Assembly: GCA_963971305.1 (NCBI GenBank)
Contig: CAXARO010000934.1
Location: forward strand, 121,691-185,690
Source of the DNA: Arcuatula senhousia
Lineage: Eukaryota; Mollusca; Bivalvia; Mytilida; Mytilidae
Length of the DNA: 64,000 nt
Reading direction: 5' to 3'
Positions 26,640 to 37,464 of this stretch are shown piece by piece; the first letter of the stretch is position 1, and every line of letters starts with the position of its first letter. The notes under the pieces are model-generated. The model was not told where the DNA came from. It saw only the letters and a list, made by a program, of their open reading frames with translations, and ran no database searches. Both the position numbers and the translations under genes were made by a program.

Positions 26640-29600
26640 AAACGTCATAAAATTGGCGCTGTGAAAAAATCTTCCATTCGGGCGGTATGATGTTTTCTGA
26701 TAAAACTATTAGTCGTATTTCTTAAAATCGAGTATTTTCCAAAAGTCGACATGCTGCGCAAGGTAGTACAACAAAAAATAAGCGTGTAGCGCTTAACATC
26801 GCAGAATATATCCCGATAGCTTTTTTTTTTCACTTGTTTTTCGAGAAAAACGTCAAAAAATTTGCGTCCTGAAAAAATCACCCGTTCAAGCGGTATCATG
26901 TGCTAGAGTAAAACTATGAGTAATATTGAGTAAAACTAAGTATTTTCTAAAAGTAGACATGTTGCGCTAAATAGTATATGCTATTTGGAGCATGAAGCGC
27001 TAATAATAGCGCGAGACCAAAACAATATCTTCATGTTTTTTACTTGTTTTTCGGGAAAAACGTCATAAAATTGGCGCTGTGAAAAAATCTTCCATTCGGG
27101 CGGTATGATGTTTTCTGATAAAACTATTAGTCGTATTTCTTAAAATCGAGTATTTTCTAAAAGTCGACATGCTGCGCAAGGTAGTACAACAAAAAATAAG
27201 CGTGTAGCGCTTAACATCGCAGAATATATCCCGATAGCTTTATTTTTTTTCACTTGTTTTTCGAGAAAAACGTCAAAAAATTTGCGTCCTGAAAAAATCA
27301 CCCGTTCAAGCAGTATCATGTGCTAGAGTAAAACTATGAGTAATATTGAGTAAAACTAAGTATTTTCTAAAAGTAGACATGTTGCGCTAAATAGTATATG
27401 CTATTTGGAGCATGTAGCGCTAATAATAGCGCGAGGCCAAAACAATATCTTCATGTTTTTTACTTGTTTTTCGGGAAAAACGTCATAAAATTGGCGCTGT
27501 GAAAAAATCTTCCATTCGGGCGGTATGATGTTTTCTGATAAAACTATTAGTCGTATTTCTTAAAATCGAGTATTTTCTAAAAGTCGACATGCTGCGCAAG
27601 GTAGTACAACAAAAAATAAGCGTGTAGCGCTTAACATCGCAGAATATATCCCGATAGCTTTATTTTTTTTTCACTTGTTTTTCGAGAAAAACGTCAAAAA
27701 ATTTGCGTCCTGAAAAAATCACCCGTTCAAGCGGTATCATGTGCTAGAGTAAAACTATGAGTAATATTGAGTAAAACTAAGTATTTTCTAAAAGTAGACA
27801 TGTTGCGCTAAATAGTATATGCTATTTGGAGCATGTAGCGCTAATAATAGCGCGAGACCAAAACAATATCTTCATGTTTTTTACTTGTTTTTCGGGAAAA
27901 ACGTCATAAAATTGGCGCTGTGAAAAAATCTTCCATTCGGGCGGTATGATGTTTTCTGATAAAACTATTAGTCGTATTTCTTAAAATCGAGTATTTTCCA
28001 AAAGTCGACATGCTGCGCAAGGTAGTACAACAAAAAATAAGCGTGTAGCGCTTAACATCGCAGAATATATCCCGATAGCTTTTTTTTTTCACTTGTTTTT
28101 CGAGAAAAACGTCAAAAAATTTGCGTCCTGAAAAAATCACCCGTTCAAGCGGTATCATGTGCTAGAGTAAAACTATGAGTAATATTGAGTAAAACTAAGT
28201 ATTTTCTAAAAGTAGACATGTTGCGCTAAATAGTATATGCTATTTGGAGCATGTAGCGCTAATAATAGTGCGAGACCAAAACAATATCTTCATGTTTTTT
28301 ACTTGTTTTTCGGGAAAAACGTCGTCATAAAATTGGCGCTGTGAAAAAATCTTCCATTCGGGCGGTATGATGTTTTCTGATAAAACTATTAGTCGTATTT
28401 CTTAAAATCGAGTATTTTCTAAAAGTCGACATGCTGCGCAACGTAGTACAACAAAAAATAAGCGTGTAGCGCTTAACGTCGCAGAATATATCCCGATAGC
28501 TTTATTTTTTTTCACTTGTTTTTCGAGAAAAACGTCAAAAAATTTGCGTCCTGAAAAAATCACCCGTTCAAGCGGTATCATGTGCTAGAGTAAAACTATG
28601 AGTAATATTGAGTAAAACTAAGTATTTTCTAAAAGTAGACATGTTGCGCTAAATAGTATATGCTATTTGGAGCATGTAGCGCTAATAATAGCGCGAGACC
28701 AAAACAATATCTTCATGTTTTTTACTTGTTTTTCGGGAAAAACGTCATAAAATTGGCGCTGTGAAAAAATCTTCCATTCGGGCGGTATGATGTTTTCTGA
28801 TAAAACTATTAGTCGTATTTCTTAAAATCGAGTATTTTCTAAAAGTCGACATGCTGCGCAAGGTAGTACAACAAAAAATAAGCGTGTAGCGCTTAACATC
28901 GCAGAATATATCCCGATAGCTTTATTTTTTTTTCACTTGTTTTTCGAGAAAAACGTCAAAAAATTTGCGTCCTGAAAAAATCACCCGTTCAAGCGGTATC
29001 ATGTGCTAGAGTAAAACTATGAGTAATATTGAGTAAAACTAAGTATTTTCTAAAAGTAGACATGTTGCGCTAAATAGTATATGCTATTTGGAGCATGTAG
29101 CGCTAATAATAGTGCGAGACCAAAACAATATCTTCATGTTTTTTACTTGTTTTTCGGGAAAAACGTCGTCATAAAATTGGCGCTGTGAAAAAATCTTCCA
29201 TTCGGGCGGTATGATGTTTTCTGATAAAACTATTAGTCGTATTTCTTAAAATCGAGTATTTTCTAAAAGTCGACATGCTGCGCAACGTAGTACAACAAAA
29301 AATAAGCGTGTAGCGCTTAACGTCGCAGAATATATCCCGATAGCTTTATTTTTTTTCACTTGTTTTTCGAGAAAAACGTCAAAAAATTTGCGTCCTGAAA
29401 AAATCACCCGTTCAAGCGGTATCATGTGCTAGAGTAAAACTATGAGTAATATTGAGTAAAACTAAGTATTTTCTAAAAGTAGACATGTTGCGCTAAATAG
29501 TATATGCTATTTGGAGCATGTAGCGCTAATAATAGCGCGAGACCAAAACAATATCTTCATGTTTTTTACTTGTTTTTCGGGAAAAACGTCATAAAATTGG

Positions 29601-30250
29601 CGCTGTGAAAAAATCTTCCATTCGGGCGGTATGATGTTTTCTGATAAAACTATTAGTCGTATTTCTTAAAATCGAGTATTTTCTAAAAGTCGACATGCTG
29701 CGCAAGGTAGTACAACAAAAAATAAGCGTGTAGCGCTTAACATCGCAGAATATATCCCGATAGCTTTATTTTTTTTTCACTTGTTTTTCGAGAAAAACGT
29801 CAAAAAATTTGCGTCCTGAAAAAATCACCCGTTCAAGCGGTATCATGTGCTAGAGTAAAACTATGAGTAATATTGAGTAAAACTAAGTATTTTCTAAAAG
29901 TAGACATGTTGCGCTAAATAGTATATGCTATTTGGAGCATGTAGCGCTAATAATAGCGCGAGACCAAAACAATATCTTCATGTTTTTTACTTGTTTTTCG
30001 GGAAAAACGTCATAAAATTGGCGCTGTGAAAAAATCTTCCATTCGGGCGGTATGATGTTTTCTGATAAAACTATTAGTCGTATTTCTTAAAATCGAGTAT
30101 TTTCCAAAAGTCGACATGCTGCGCAAGGTAGTACAACAAAAAATAAGCGTGTAGCGCTTAACATCGCAGAATATATCCCGATAGCTTTTTTTTTTTCACT
30201 TGTTTTTCGAGAAAAACGTCAAAAAATTTGCGTCCTGAAAAAATCACCCG
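26640..30250. repeat. Haplotype with TTTTCCAAAAG present three times
   Basis: A unit carrying GTATTTTCCAAAAGTCG together with a long uninterrupted T-run after GATAGC (the A of CTTTATT is lost) appears at about 26732, 27991 and 30097. Offsets are about 1259 bp (3 units) and 2106 bp (5 units plus two 3-bp inserts). Neighbouring units share AATAGTGCGAG (about 28264, 29109, 30371) and CAACGTAGTAC (about 28439, 29284), so whole blocks were copied. Confidence 0.7.
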
Positions 30251-30429
30251 TTCAAGCGGTATCATGTGCTAGAGTAAAACTATGAGTAATATTGAGTAAA
30301 ACTAAGTATTTTCTAAAAGTAGACATGTTGCGCTAAATAGTATATGCTATTTGGAGCATGTAGCGCTAATAATAGTGCGAGACCAAAACAATATCTTCAT
30401 GTTTTTTACTTGTTTTTCGGGAAAAACGT

Positions 30430-33400
30430 CGTCATAAAATTGGCGCTGTGAAAAAATCTTCCATTCGGGCGGTATGATGTTTTCTGATAAAACTATTAGT
30501 CGTATTTCTTAAAATCGAGTATTTTCTAAAAGTCGACATGCTGCGCAAGGTAGTACAACAAAAAATAAGCGTGTAGCGCTTAACATCGCAGAATATATCC
30601 CGATAGCTTTATTTTTTTTCACTTGTTTTTCGAGAAAAACGTCAAAAAATTTGCGTCCTGAAAAAATCACCCGTTCAAGCGGTATCATGTGCTAGAGTAA
30701 AACTATGAGTAATATTGAGTAAAACTAAGTATTTTCTAAAAGTAGACATGTTGCGCTAAATAGTATATGCTATATGGAGCATGTAGCGCTAATAATAGCG
30801 CGAGACCAAAACAATACCTTCATGTTTTTTACTTGTTTTTCGGGAAAAACGTCATAAAATTGGCGCTGTGAAAAAATCTTCCATTCGGGCGGTATGATGT
30901 TTTCTGATAAAACTATTAGTCGTATTTCTTAAAATCGAGTATTTTCTAAAAGTCGACATGCTGCGCAAGGTAGTACAACAAAAAATAAGCGTGTAGCGCT
31001 TAACATCGCAGAATATATCCCGATAGCTTTATTTTTTTTCACTTGTTTTTCGAGAAAAACGTCAAAAAATTTGCGTCCTGAAAAAATCACCCGTTCAAGC
31101 GGTATCATGTGCTAGAGTAAAACTATCAGTAAAATTGAGTAAAACTAAGTATTTTCTAAAAGTAGACATGTTGCGCTAAATAGTATATGCTATTTGGAGC
31201 ATGTAGCGCTAATAATAGCGCGAGACCAAAACAATATCTTCATGTTTTTTACTTGTTTTTCGGGAAAAACGTCATAAAATTGGCGCTGTGAAAAAATCTT
31301 CCATTCGGGCGGTATGATGTTTTCTGATAAAACTATTAGTCGTATTTCTTAAAATCGAGTATTTTCTAAAAGTCGACATGCTGCGCAAGGTAGTACAACA
31401 AAAAATAAGCGTGTAGCGCTTAACATCGCAGAATATATCCCGATAGCTTTATTTTTTTTTCACTTGTTTTTCGAGAAAAACGTCAAAAAATTTGCGTCCT
31501 GAAAAAATCACCCGTTCAAGCGGTATCATGTGCTAGAGTAAAACTATGAGTAATATTGAGTAAAACTAAGTATTTTCTAAAAGTAGACATGTTGCGCTAA
31601 ATAGTATATGCTATTTGGAGCATGTAGCGCTAATAATAGCGCGAGACCAAAACAATATCTTCATGTTTTTTACTTGTTTTTCGGGAAAAACGTCGTCATA
31701 AAATTGGCGCTGTGAAAAAATCTTCCATTCGGGCGGTATGATGTTTTCTGATAAAACTATTAGTCGTATTTCTTAAAATCGAGTATTTTCTAAAAGTCGA
31801 CATGCTGCGCAAGGTAGTACAACAAAAAATAAGCGTGTAGCGCTTAACATCGCAGAATATATCCCGATAGCTTTATTTTTTTTCACTTGTTTTTCGAGAA
31901 AAACGTCAAAAAATTTGCGTCCTGAAAAAATCACCCGTTCAAGCGGTATCATGTGCTAGAGTAAAACTATGAGTAATATTGAGTAAAACTAAGTATTTTC
32001 TAAAAGTAGACATGTTGCGCTAAATAGTATATGCTATTTGGAGCATGTAGCGCTAATAATAGCGCGAGACCAAAACAATATCTTCATGTTTTTTACTTGT
32101 TTTTCGGGAAAAACGTCATAAAATTGGCGCTGTGAAAAAATCTTCCATTCGGGCGGTATGATGTTTTCTGATAAAACTATTAGTCGTATTTCTTAAAATC
32201 GAGTATTTTCTAAAAGTCATGCTGCGCAAGGTAGTACAACAAAAAATAAGCGTGTAGCGCTTAACATCGCAGTATATATCCCGATAGCTTTATTTTTTTT
32301 CACTTGTTTTTCGAGAAAAACGTCAAAAAATTTGCGTCCTGAAAAAATCACCCGTTCAAGCGGTATCATGTGCTAGAGTAAAACTATGAGTAATATTGAG
32401 TAAAACTAAGTATTTTCGAAAAGTAGACATGTTGCGCTAAATAGTATATGCTATTTGGAGCATGTAGCGCTAATAATAGCGCGAGACCAAAACAATATCT
32501 TCATGTTTTTTACTTGTTTTTCGGGAAAAACGTCGTCATAAAATTGGCGCTGTGAAAAAATCTTCCATTCGGGCGGTATGATGTTTTCTGATAAAACTAT
32601 TAGTCGTATTTCTTAAAATCGAGTATTTTCTAAAAGTCGACATGCTGCGCAAGGTAGTACAACAAAAAAATAAGCGTGTAGCGCTTAACATCGCAGAATA
32701 TATCCCGATAGCTTTATTTTTTTTTCACTTGTTTTTCGAGAAAAACGTCAAAAAATTTGCGTCCTGAAAAAATCACCCGTTCAAGCGGTATCATGTGCTA
32801 GAGTAAAACTATGAGTAATATTGAGTAAAACTAAGTATTTTCTAAAAGTAGACATGTTGCGCTAAATAGTATATGCTATTTGGAGCATGTAGCGCTAATA
32901 ATAGCGCGAGACCAAAACAATATCTTCATGTTTTTTACTTGTTTTTCGGGAAAAACGTCATAAAATTGGCGCTGTGAAAAAATCTTCCATTCGGGCGGTA
33001 TGATGTTTTCTGATAAAACTATTAGTCGTATTTCTTAAAATCGAGTATTTTCTAAAAGTCGACATGCTGCGCAAGGTAGTACAACAAAAAATAAGCGTGT
33101 AGCGCTTAACATCGCAGAATATATCCCGATAGCTTTATTTTTTTTCACTTGTTTTTCGAGAAAAACGTCAAAAAATTTGCGTCCTGAAAAAATCACCCGT
33201 TCAAGCGGTATCATGTGCTAGAGTAAAACTATCAGTAAAATTGAGTAAAACTAAGTATTTTCTAAAAGTAGACATGTTGCGCTAAATAGTATATGCTATT
33301 TGGAGCATGTAGCGCTAATAATAGCGCGAGACCAAAACAATATCTTCATGTTTTTTACTTGTTTTTCGGGAAAAACGTCATAAAATTGGCGCTGTGAAAA

Positions 33401-34810
33401 AATCTTCCATTCGGGCGGTATGATGTTTTCTGATAAAACTATTAGTCGTATTTCTTAAAATCGAGTATTTTCTAAAAGTCGACATGCTGCGCAAGGTAGT
33501 ACAACAAAAAATAAGCGTGTAGCGCTTAACATCGCAGAATATATCCCGATAGCTTTATTTTTTTTTCACTTGTTTTTCGAGAAAAACGTCAAAAAATTTG
33601 CGTCCTGAAAAAATCACCCGTTCAAGCGGTATCATGTGCTAGAGTAAAACTATGAGTAATATTGAGTAAAACTAAGTATTTTCTAAAAGTAGACATGTTG
33701 CGCTAAATAGTATATGCTATTTGGAGCATGTAGCGCTAATAATAGCGCGAGACCAAAACAATATCTTCATGTTTTTTACTTGTTTTTCGGGAAAAACGTC
33801 GTCATAAAATTGGCGCTGTGAAAAAATCTTCCATTCGGGCGGTATGATGTTTTCTGATAAAACTATTAGTCGTATTTCTTAAAATCGAGTATTTTCTAAA
33901 AGTCGACATGCTGCGCAAGGTAGTACAACAAAAAATAAGCGTGTAGCGCTTAACATCGCAGAATATATCCCGATAGCTTTATTTTTTTTCACTTGTTTTT
34001 CGAGAAAAACGTCAAAAAATTTGCGTCCTGAAAAAATCACCCGTTCAAGCGGTATCATGTGCTAGAGTAAAACTATGAGTAATATTGAGTAAAACTAAGT
34101 ATTTTCTAAAAGTAGACATGTTGCGCTAAATAGTATATGCTATTTGGAGCATGTAGCGCTAATAATAGCGCGAGACCAAAACAATATCTTCATGTTTTTT
34201 ACTTGTTTTTCGGGAAAAACGTCATAAAATTGGCGCTGTGAAAAAATCTTCCATTCGGGCGGTATGATGTTTTCTGATAAAACTATTAGTCGTATTTCTT
34301 AAAATCGAGTATTTTCTAAAAGTCGACATGCTGCGCAAGGTAGTACAACAAAAAATAAGCGTGTAGCGCTTAACATCGCAGTATATATCCCGATAGCTTT
34401 ATTTTTTTTCACTTGTTTTTCGAGAAAAACGTCAAAAAATTTGCGTCCTGAAAAAATCACCCGTTCAAGCGGTATCATGTGCTAGAGTAAAACTATGAGT
34501 AATATTGAGTAAAACTAAGTATTTTCGAAAAGTAGACATGTTGCGCTAAATAGTATATGCTATTTGGAGCATGTAGCGCTAATAATAGCGCGAGACCAAA
34601 ACAATATCTTCATGTTTTTTACTTGTTTTTCGGGAAAAACGTCGTCATAAAATTGGCGCTGTGAAAAAATCTTCCATTCGGGCGGTATGATGTTTTCTGA
34701 TAAAACTATTAGTCGTATTTCTTAAAATCGAGTATTTTCTAAAAGTCGACATGCTGCGCAAGGTAGTACAACAAAAAAATAAGCGTGTAGCGCTTAACAT
34801 CGCAGAATAT
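30430..34810. repeat. Tandem duplication of a 5-unit block (about 2.1 kb)
   Basis: The order of rare variants is the same in two consecutive stretches offset by about 2106 bp: CTATCAGTAAAATTG at about 31123 and 33229, GCAGTATATATCC at about 32270 and 34379, TTTTCGAAAAGTAG at about 32414 and 34523, and CAAAAAAATAAGCG at about 32660 and 34770. One copy has since lost 3 bp (AAAAGTCATGC at about 32212), so the deletion followed the duplication or was repaired in one copy. Confidence 0.78.
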
Positions 34811-35332
34811 ATCCCGATAGCTTTATTTTTTTTTCACTTGTTTTTCGAGAAAAACGTCAAAAAATTTGCGTCCTGAAAAAATCACCCGTTCAAGCGGTAT
34901 CATGTGCTAGAGTAAAACTATGAGTAATATTGAGTAAAACTAAGTATTTTCTAAAAGTAGACATGTTGCGCTAAATAGTATATGCTATTTGGAGCATGTA
35001 GCGCTAATAATAGCGCGAGACCAAAACAATATCTTCATGTTTTTTACTTGTTTTTCGGGAAAAACGTCATAAAATTGGCGCTGTGAAAAAATCTTCCATT
35101 CGGGCGGTATGATGTTTTCTGATAAAACTATTAGTCGTATTTCTTAAAATCGAGTATTTTCTAAAAGTCGACATGCTGCGCAAGGTAGTACAACAAAAAA
35201 TAAGCGTGTAGCGCTTCACATCGCAGAATATATCCCGATAGCTTTATTTGTTTTCACTTGTTTTTCGAGAAAAACGTCAAAAAATTTGCGTCCTGAAAAA
35301 ATCACCCGTTCAAGCGGTATCATGTGCTAGAG

Positions 35333-35335
35333 TAA
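35333..35335. other. Left target-site duplication (TAA)
   Basis: The intact satellite reads AGAGTAAAACTATG. The left flank of the insertion ends AGAGTAA and the right flank begins TAAAACTATG, so TAA is duplicated. Removing the insertion and one TAA restores the satellite exactly. Confidence 0.85.
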
Positions 35336-36028
35336 GGTAGTAAGACACAGTTCGGTTTTGTTTACAAGTTAGTTTCGGAGAGTGACATCCTAGAATTTTT
35401 AAAGCAAAATACAAAGGTCGAATTTAAGTTGCTATAAATTAAGAATGCCTTATAATTTAGTAACGAAAGTGTGCTCAACTGATAGGGAATCTGTCAGAGA
35501 TAATATTTTGGACAATATATAAATATATTCGAAAAAACGGAAGTTTTGCGTTCCTTTTCCGGCATGGTGTCATTTTTATTTTACCGATCTTTTGAACGTT
35601 TTTATTAATGCTCGTTTTTAAGGTAAAAAATGCGACGTCATTTCTTGAAAAAATAAGCCGGTCGATGTATAGGTTTTTTACTTTTAATAAACAGCCAGGT
35701 TTATGTACTTTCAGAGCATGTATAGCACTATAGAGGATTTAGTGCAGGTTTGGGTCTAATCTAGGCTTGAATTATAACAAAAATGTGTAAATTTTAGTGT
35801 TTTTTCATGTATAATTTGTTTTCGGAGTTATCGGTTTGTAATGAAAAGATATTAATTTTGAAAATAAAAACTAACTGGAAGATAAACTATGGAATGTAAG
35901 GATTTCAACGATGTATGATAAGTGTTTATAGTGTTAAATATAGTTTTAGAATAGTTATTGGTAGAAGCCTATGTGCTGCAAATCTATGGACGTTTCTGAC
36001 GTTTTACGTAGAAGTGTGTTTTACTACC
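35336..36028. repeat. 693-bp terminal copy, left
   Basis: This copy is bounded by the 14-bp terminal inverted repeats and looks like a complete MITE-sized element. It differs from the right copy at a single base seen by eye (T at 35430, A at 36863). Its left flank is TAA and its right flank is ATTAA, so on its own it lacks a matching 3-bp duplication. It is AT-rich with no coding frame of note. Confidence 0.85.
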
Positions 36029-36768
36029 ATTAACGTAATTGTCAACAATTATACCAGCATTGAACGCGAACTAAATACCCATGTTAATTGGTGGAATTAA
36101 AGCTATATCAATAAACAACAGATTAGTTGAATATTTTGGGGGAAAATGTTAGTTGTCTTGGAAAAAAGGCCATAGCAACCAAAACAGCATATTTTTAAAA
36201 TTTCGAGCGAAAACGTTACGTAACGTTTTGCCAACTTTTCAGCTACATCATGTTTGTTTTTATAAAGGTAAAAACGACCAAATGGGCAAAATCTCTTAAA
36301 AATATAATTAATGTATGGATACTTATTTATTTGCTGAACTTTTTCGACAGAACTCCGTATTTTTATGCAAAATGTGACGATTTTGTCTCTTAGGAACACG
36401 ATATTCAAAAGTAGCGTACTTGGTCTTTACTTTGCAAACTGTGTTAATTTGATAGGTAAAATCTCCCCGGAATTTAAAAAAATAATCAATTAGAAGGTAA
36501 ATGTCGATTATTTTATAAATAAATAACAAAAAATGTGTAAAAATGTTGATTTTCATCTAAGAAACAAAAAGACACCATGATATGATATATTTTTCAAAAT
36601 AGTGCAAAATTACGGTCAAAAGTGAAAATAGGGTTCCAACTTTGACTGACCATAAATTGGCTTATATATGACCTAAGAGAAATTGCAAAATGTCATTTTG
36701 TTCCAAATATAATCAAGTTTTGAAATATACACAACACTTAAATACATAAAAAATTGTTTATCTATTAA
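36029..36768. other. 740-bp core of the composite element
   Basis: This AT-rich unique sequence lies between the two 693-bp copies. Open frames up to about 100 codons exist on the minus strand (36103-36408 and 36323-36556), but they are low-complexity, overlap each other, and show no motif I recognise. The core starts and ends with ATTAA. It holds a perfect 20-bp palindrome at 36210-36229. It does not resemble the satellite and may be a piece of donor-site DNA captured between two elements. Confidence 0.6.
36210..36229. repeat. Perfect 20-bp palindrome in the core
   Basis: AAAACGTTACGTAACGTTTT is fully self-complementary with no spacer. It could form a cruciform or be a dimeric protein-binding site. 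No other copy occurs in the window. Confidence 0.8.
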
Positions 36769-37461
36769 GGTAGTAAGACACAGTTCGGTTTTGTTTACAA
36801 GTTAGTTTCGGAGAGTGACATCCTAGAATTTTTAAAGCAAAATACAAAGGTCGAATTTAAGTAGCTATAAATTAAGAATGCCTTATAATTTAGTAACGAA
36901 AGTGTGCTCAACTGATAGGGAATCTGTCAGAGATAATATTTTGGACAATATATAAATATATTCGAAAAAACGGAAGTTTTGCGTTCCTTTTCCGGCATGG
37001 TGTCATTTTTATTTTACCGATCTTTTGAACGTTTTTATTAATGCTCGTTTTTAAGGTAAAAAATGCGACGTCATTTCTTGAAAAAATAAGCCGGTCGATG
37101 TATAGGTTTTTTACTTTTAATAAACAGCCAGGTTTATGTACTTTCAGAGCATGTATAGCACTATAGAGGATTTAGTGCAGGTTTGGGTCTAATCTAGGCT
37201 TGAATTATAACAAAAATGTGTAAATTTTAGTGTTTTTTCATGTATAATTTGTTTTCGGAGTTATCGGTTTGTAATGAAAAGATATTAATTTTGAAAATAA
37301 AAACTAACTGGAAGATAAACTATGGAATGTAAGGATTTCAACGATGTATGATAAGTGTTTATAGTGTTAAATATAGTTTTAGAATAGTTATTGGTAGAAG
37401 CCTATGTGCTGCAAATCTATGGACGTTTCTGACGTTTTACGTAGAAGTGTGTTTTACTACC
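36769..37461. repeat. 693-bp terminal copy, right
   Basis: This copy has the same length and ends as the left copy, with one base difference. It is flanked by TAA on both sides (TATTAA before, TAAAAC after), so it also satisfies a 3-bp duplication by itself. The near-identity means both copies arose or were homogenised recently. Confidence 0.85.
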
Positions 37462-37464
37462 TAA
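37462..37464. other. Right target-site duplication (TAA)
   Basis: This TAA matches 35333-35335. Satellite monomer B continues directly with AACTATGAGTAATATT in the expected phase, so no satellite base was lost at insertion. Confidence 0.85.

Larger units (their letters stand above)
19431..35335. repeat. Satellite array block 2 (about 37 units)
   Basis: The array resumes in monomer B and runs to the composite element. Unit starts fall from 19548 to 35102, 15554 bp or 37 units. This block is the most diverse of the window. It holds several private haplotypes repeated as blocks, a recurrent 3-bp insertion giving AACGTCGTCATAAAA (for example 23711, 26218, 28318, 30427, 31689, 33796), a T-run that ranges from 7 to 9, and small deletions. 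No gene is visible. Confidence 0.97.
35336..37461. mobile_element. Composite non-autonomous DNA transposon, 2126 bp
   Basis: Two 693-bp direct copies (35336-36028 and 36769-37461) flank a 740-bp core. Each copy begins GGTAGTAAGACACA and ends TGTGTTTTACTACC, an inverted repeat of 14 bp with one mismatch. The whole 2126-bp block is bounded by a 3-bp TAA duplication in monomer B, so it entered as one unit using its outermost ends. A 3-bp TAA target fits PIF/Harbinger elements (TWA); other 3-bp families cannot be excluded. An LTR retrotransposon is less likely: there are no TG...CA ends, no TGG-type primer binding site after the left copy, no polypurine tract before the right copy, and the duplication is only 3 bp. 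I see no transposase frame, so it would depend on enzymes encoded elsewhere. Confidence 0.75.

Noticed and set aside
26645..26899. 84-codon open frame on the minus strand, repeated at 27904-28158
   Set aside because: It is created by indels in one duplicated satellite haplotype (loss of the A in the T-tract). It is not maintained across units.
35915..36100. 61-codon open frame on the plus strand at the end of the left 693-bp copy
   Set aside because: It crosses the border of the element into the core, is interrupted in the right copy because the flank differs, and has no recognisable domain.
36103..36556. Two overlapping minus-strand open frames of 101 and 77 codons in the transposon core
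   Set aside because: They are rich in F, I, K and Y as expected of AT-rich random sequence, overlap each other in different frames, and show no transposase catalytic residues or other motif.
35336..37461. LTR retrotransposon with 693-bp LTRs
   Set aside because: The direct repeats invite this, but ends are GGTAGT...ACTACC, the target duplication is 3 bp, no primer binding site or polypurine tract is visible, and the core is only 740 bp and non-coding. It is not fully excluded.
35333..37464. piggyBac-type TTAA insertion
   Set aside because: TTAA precedes only the inner right copy. The outer flanks are GTAA and TAAA, so only TAA is duplicated.
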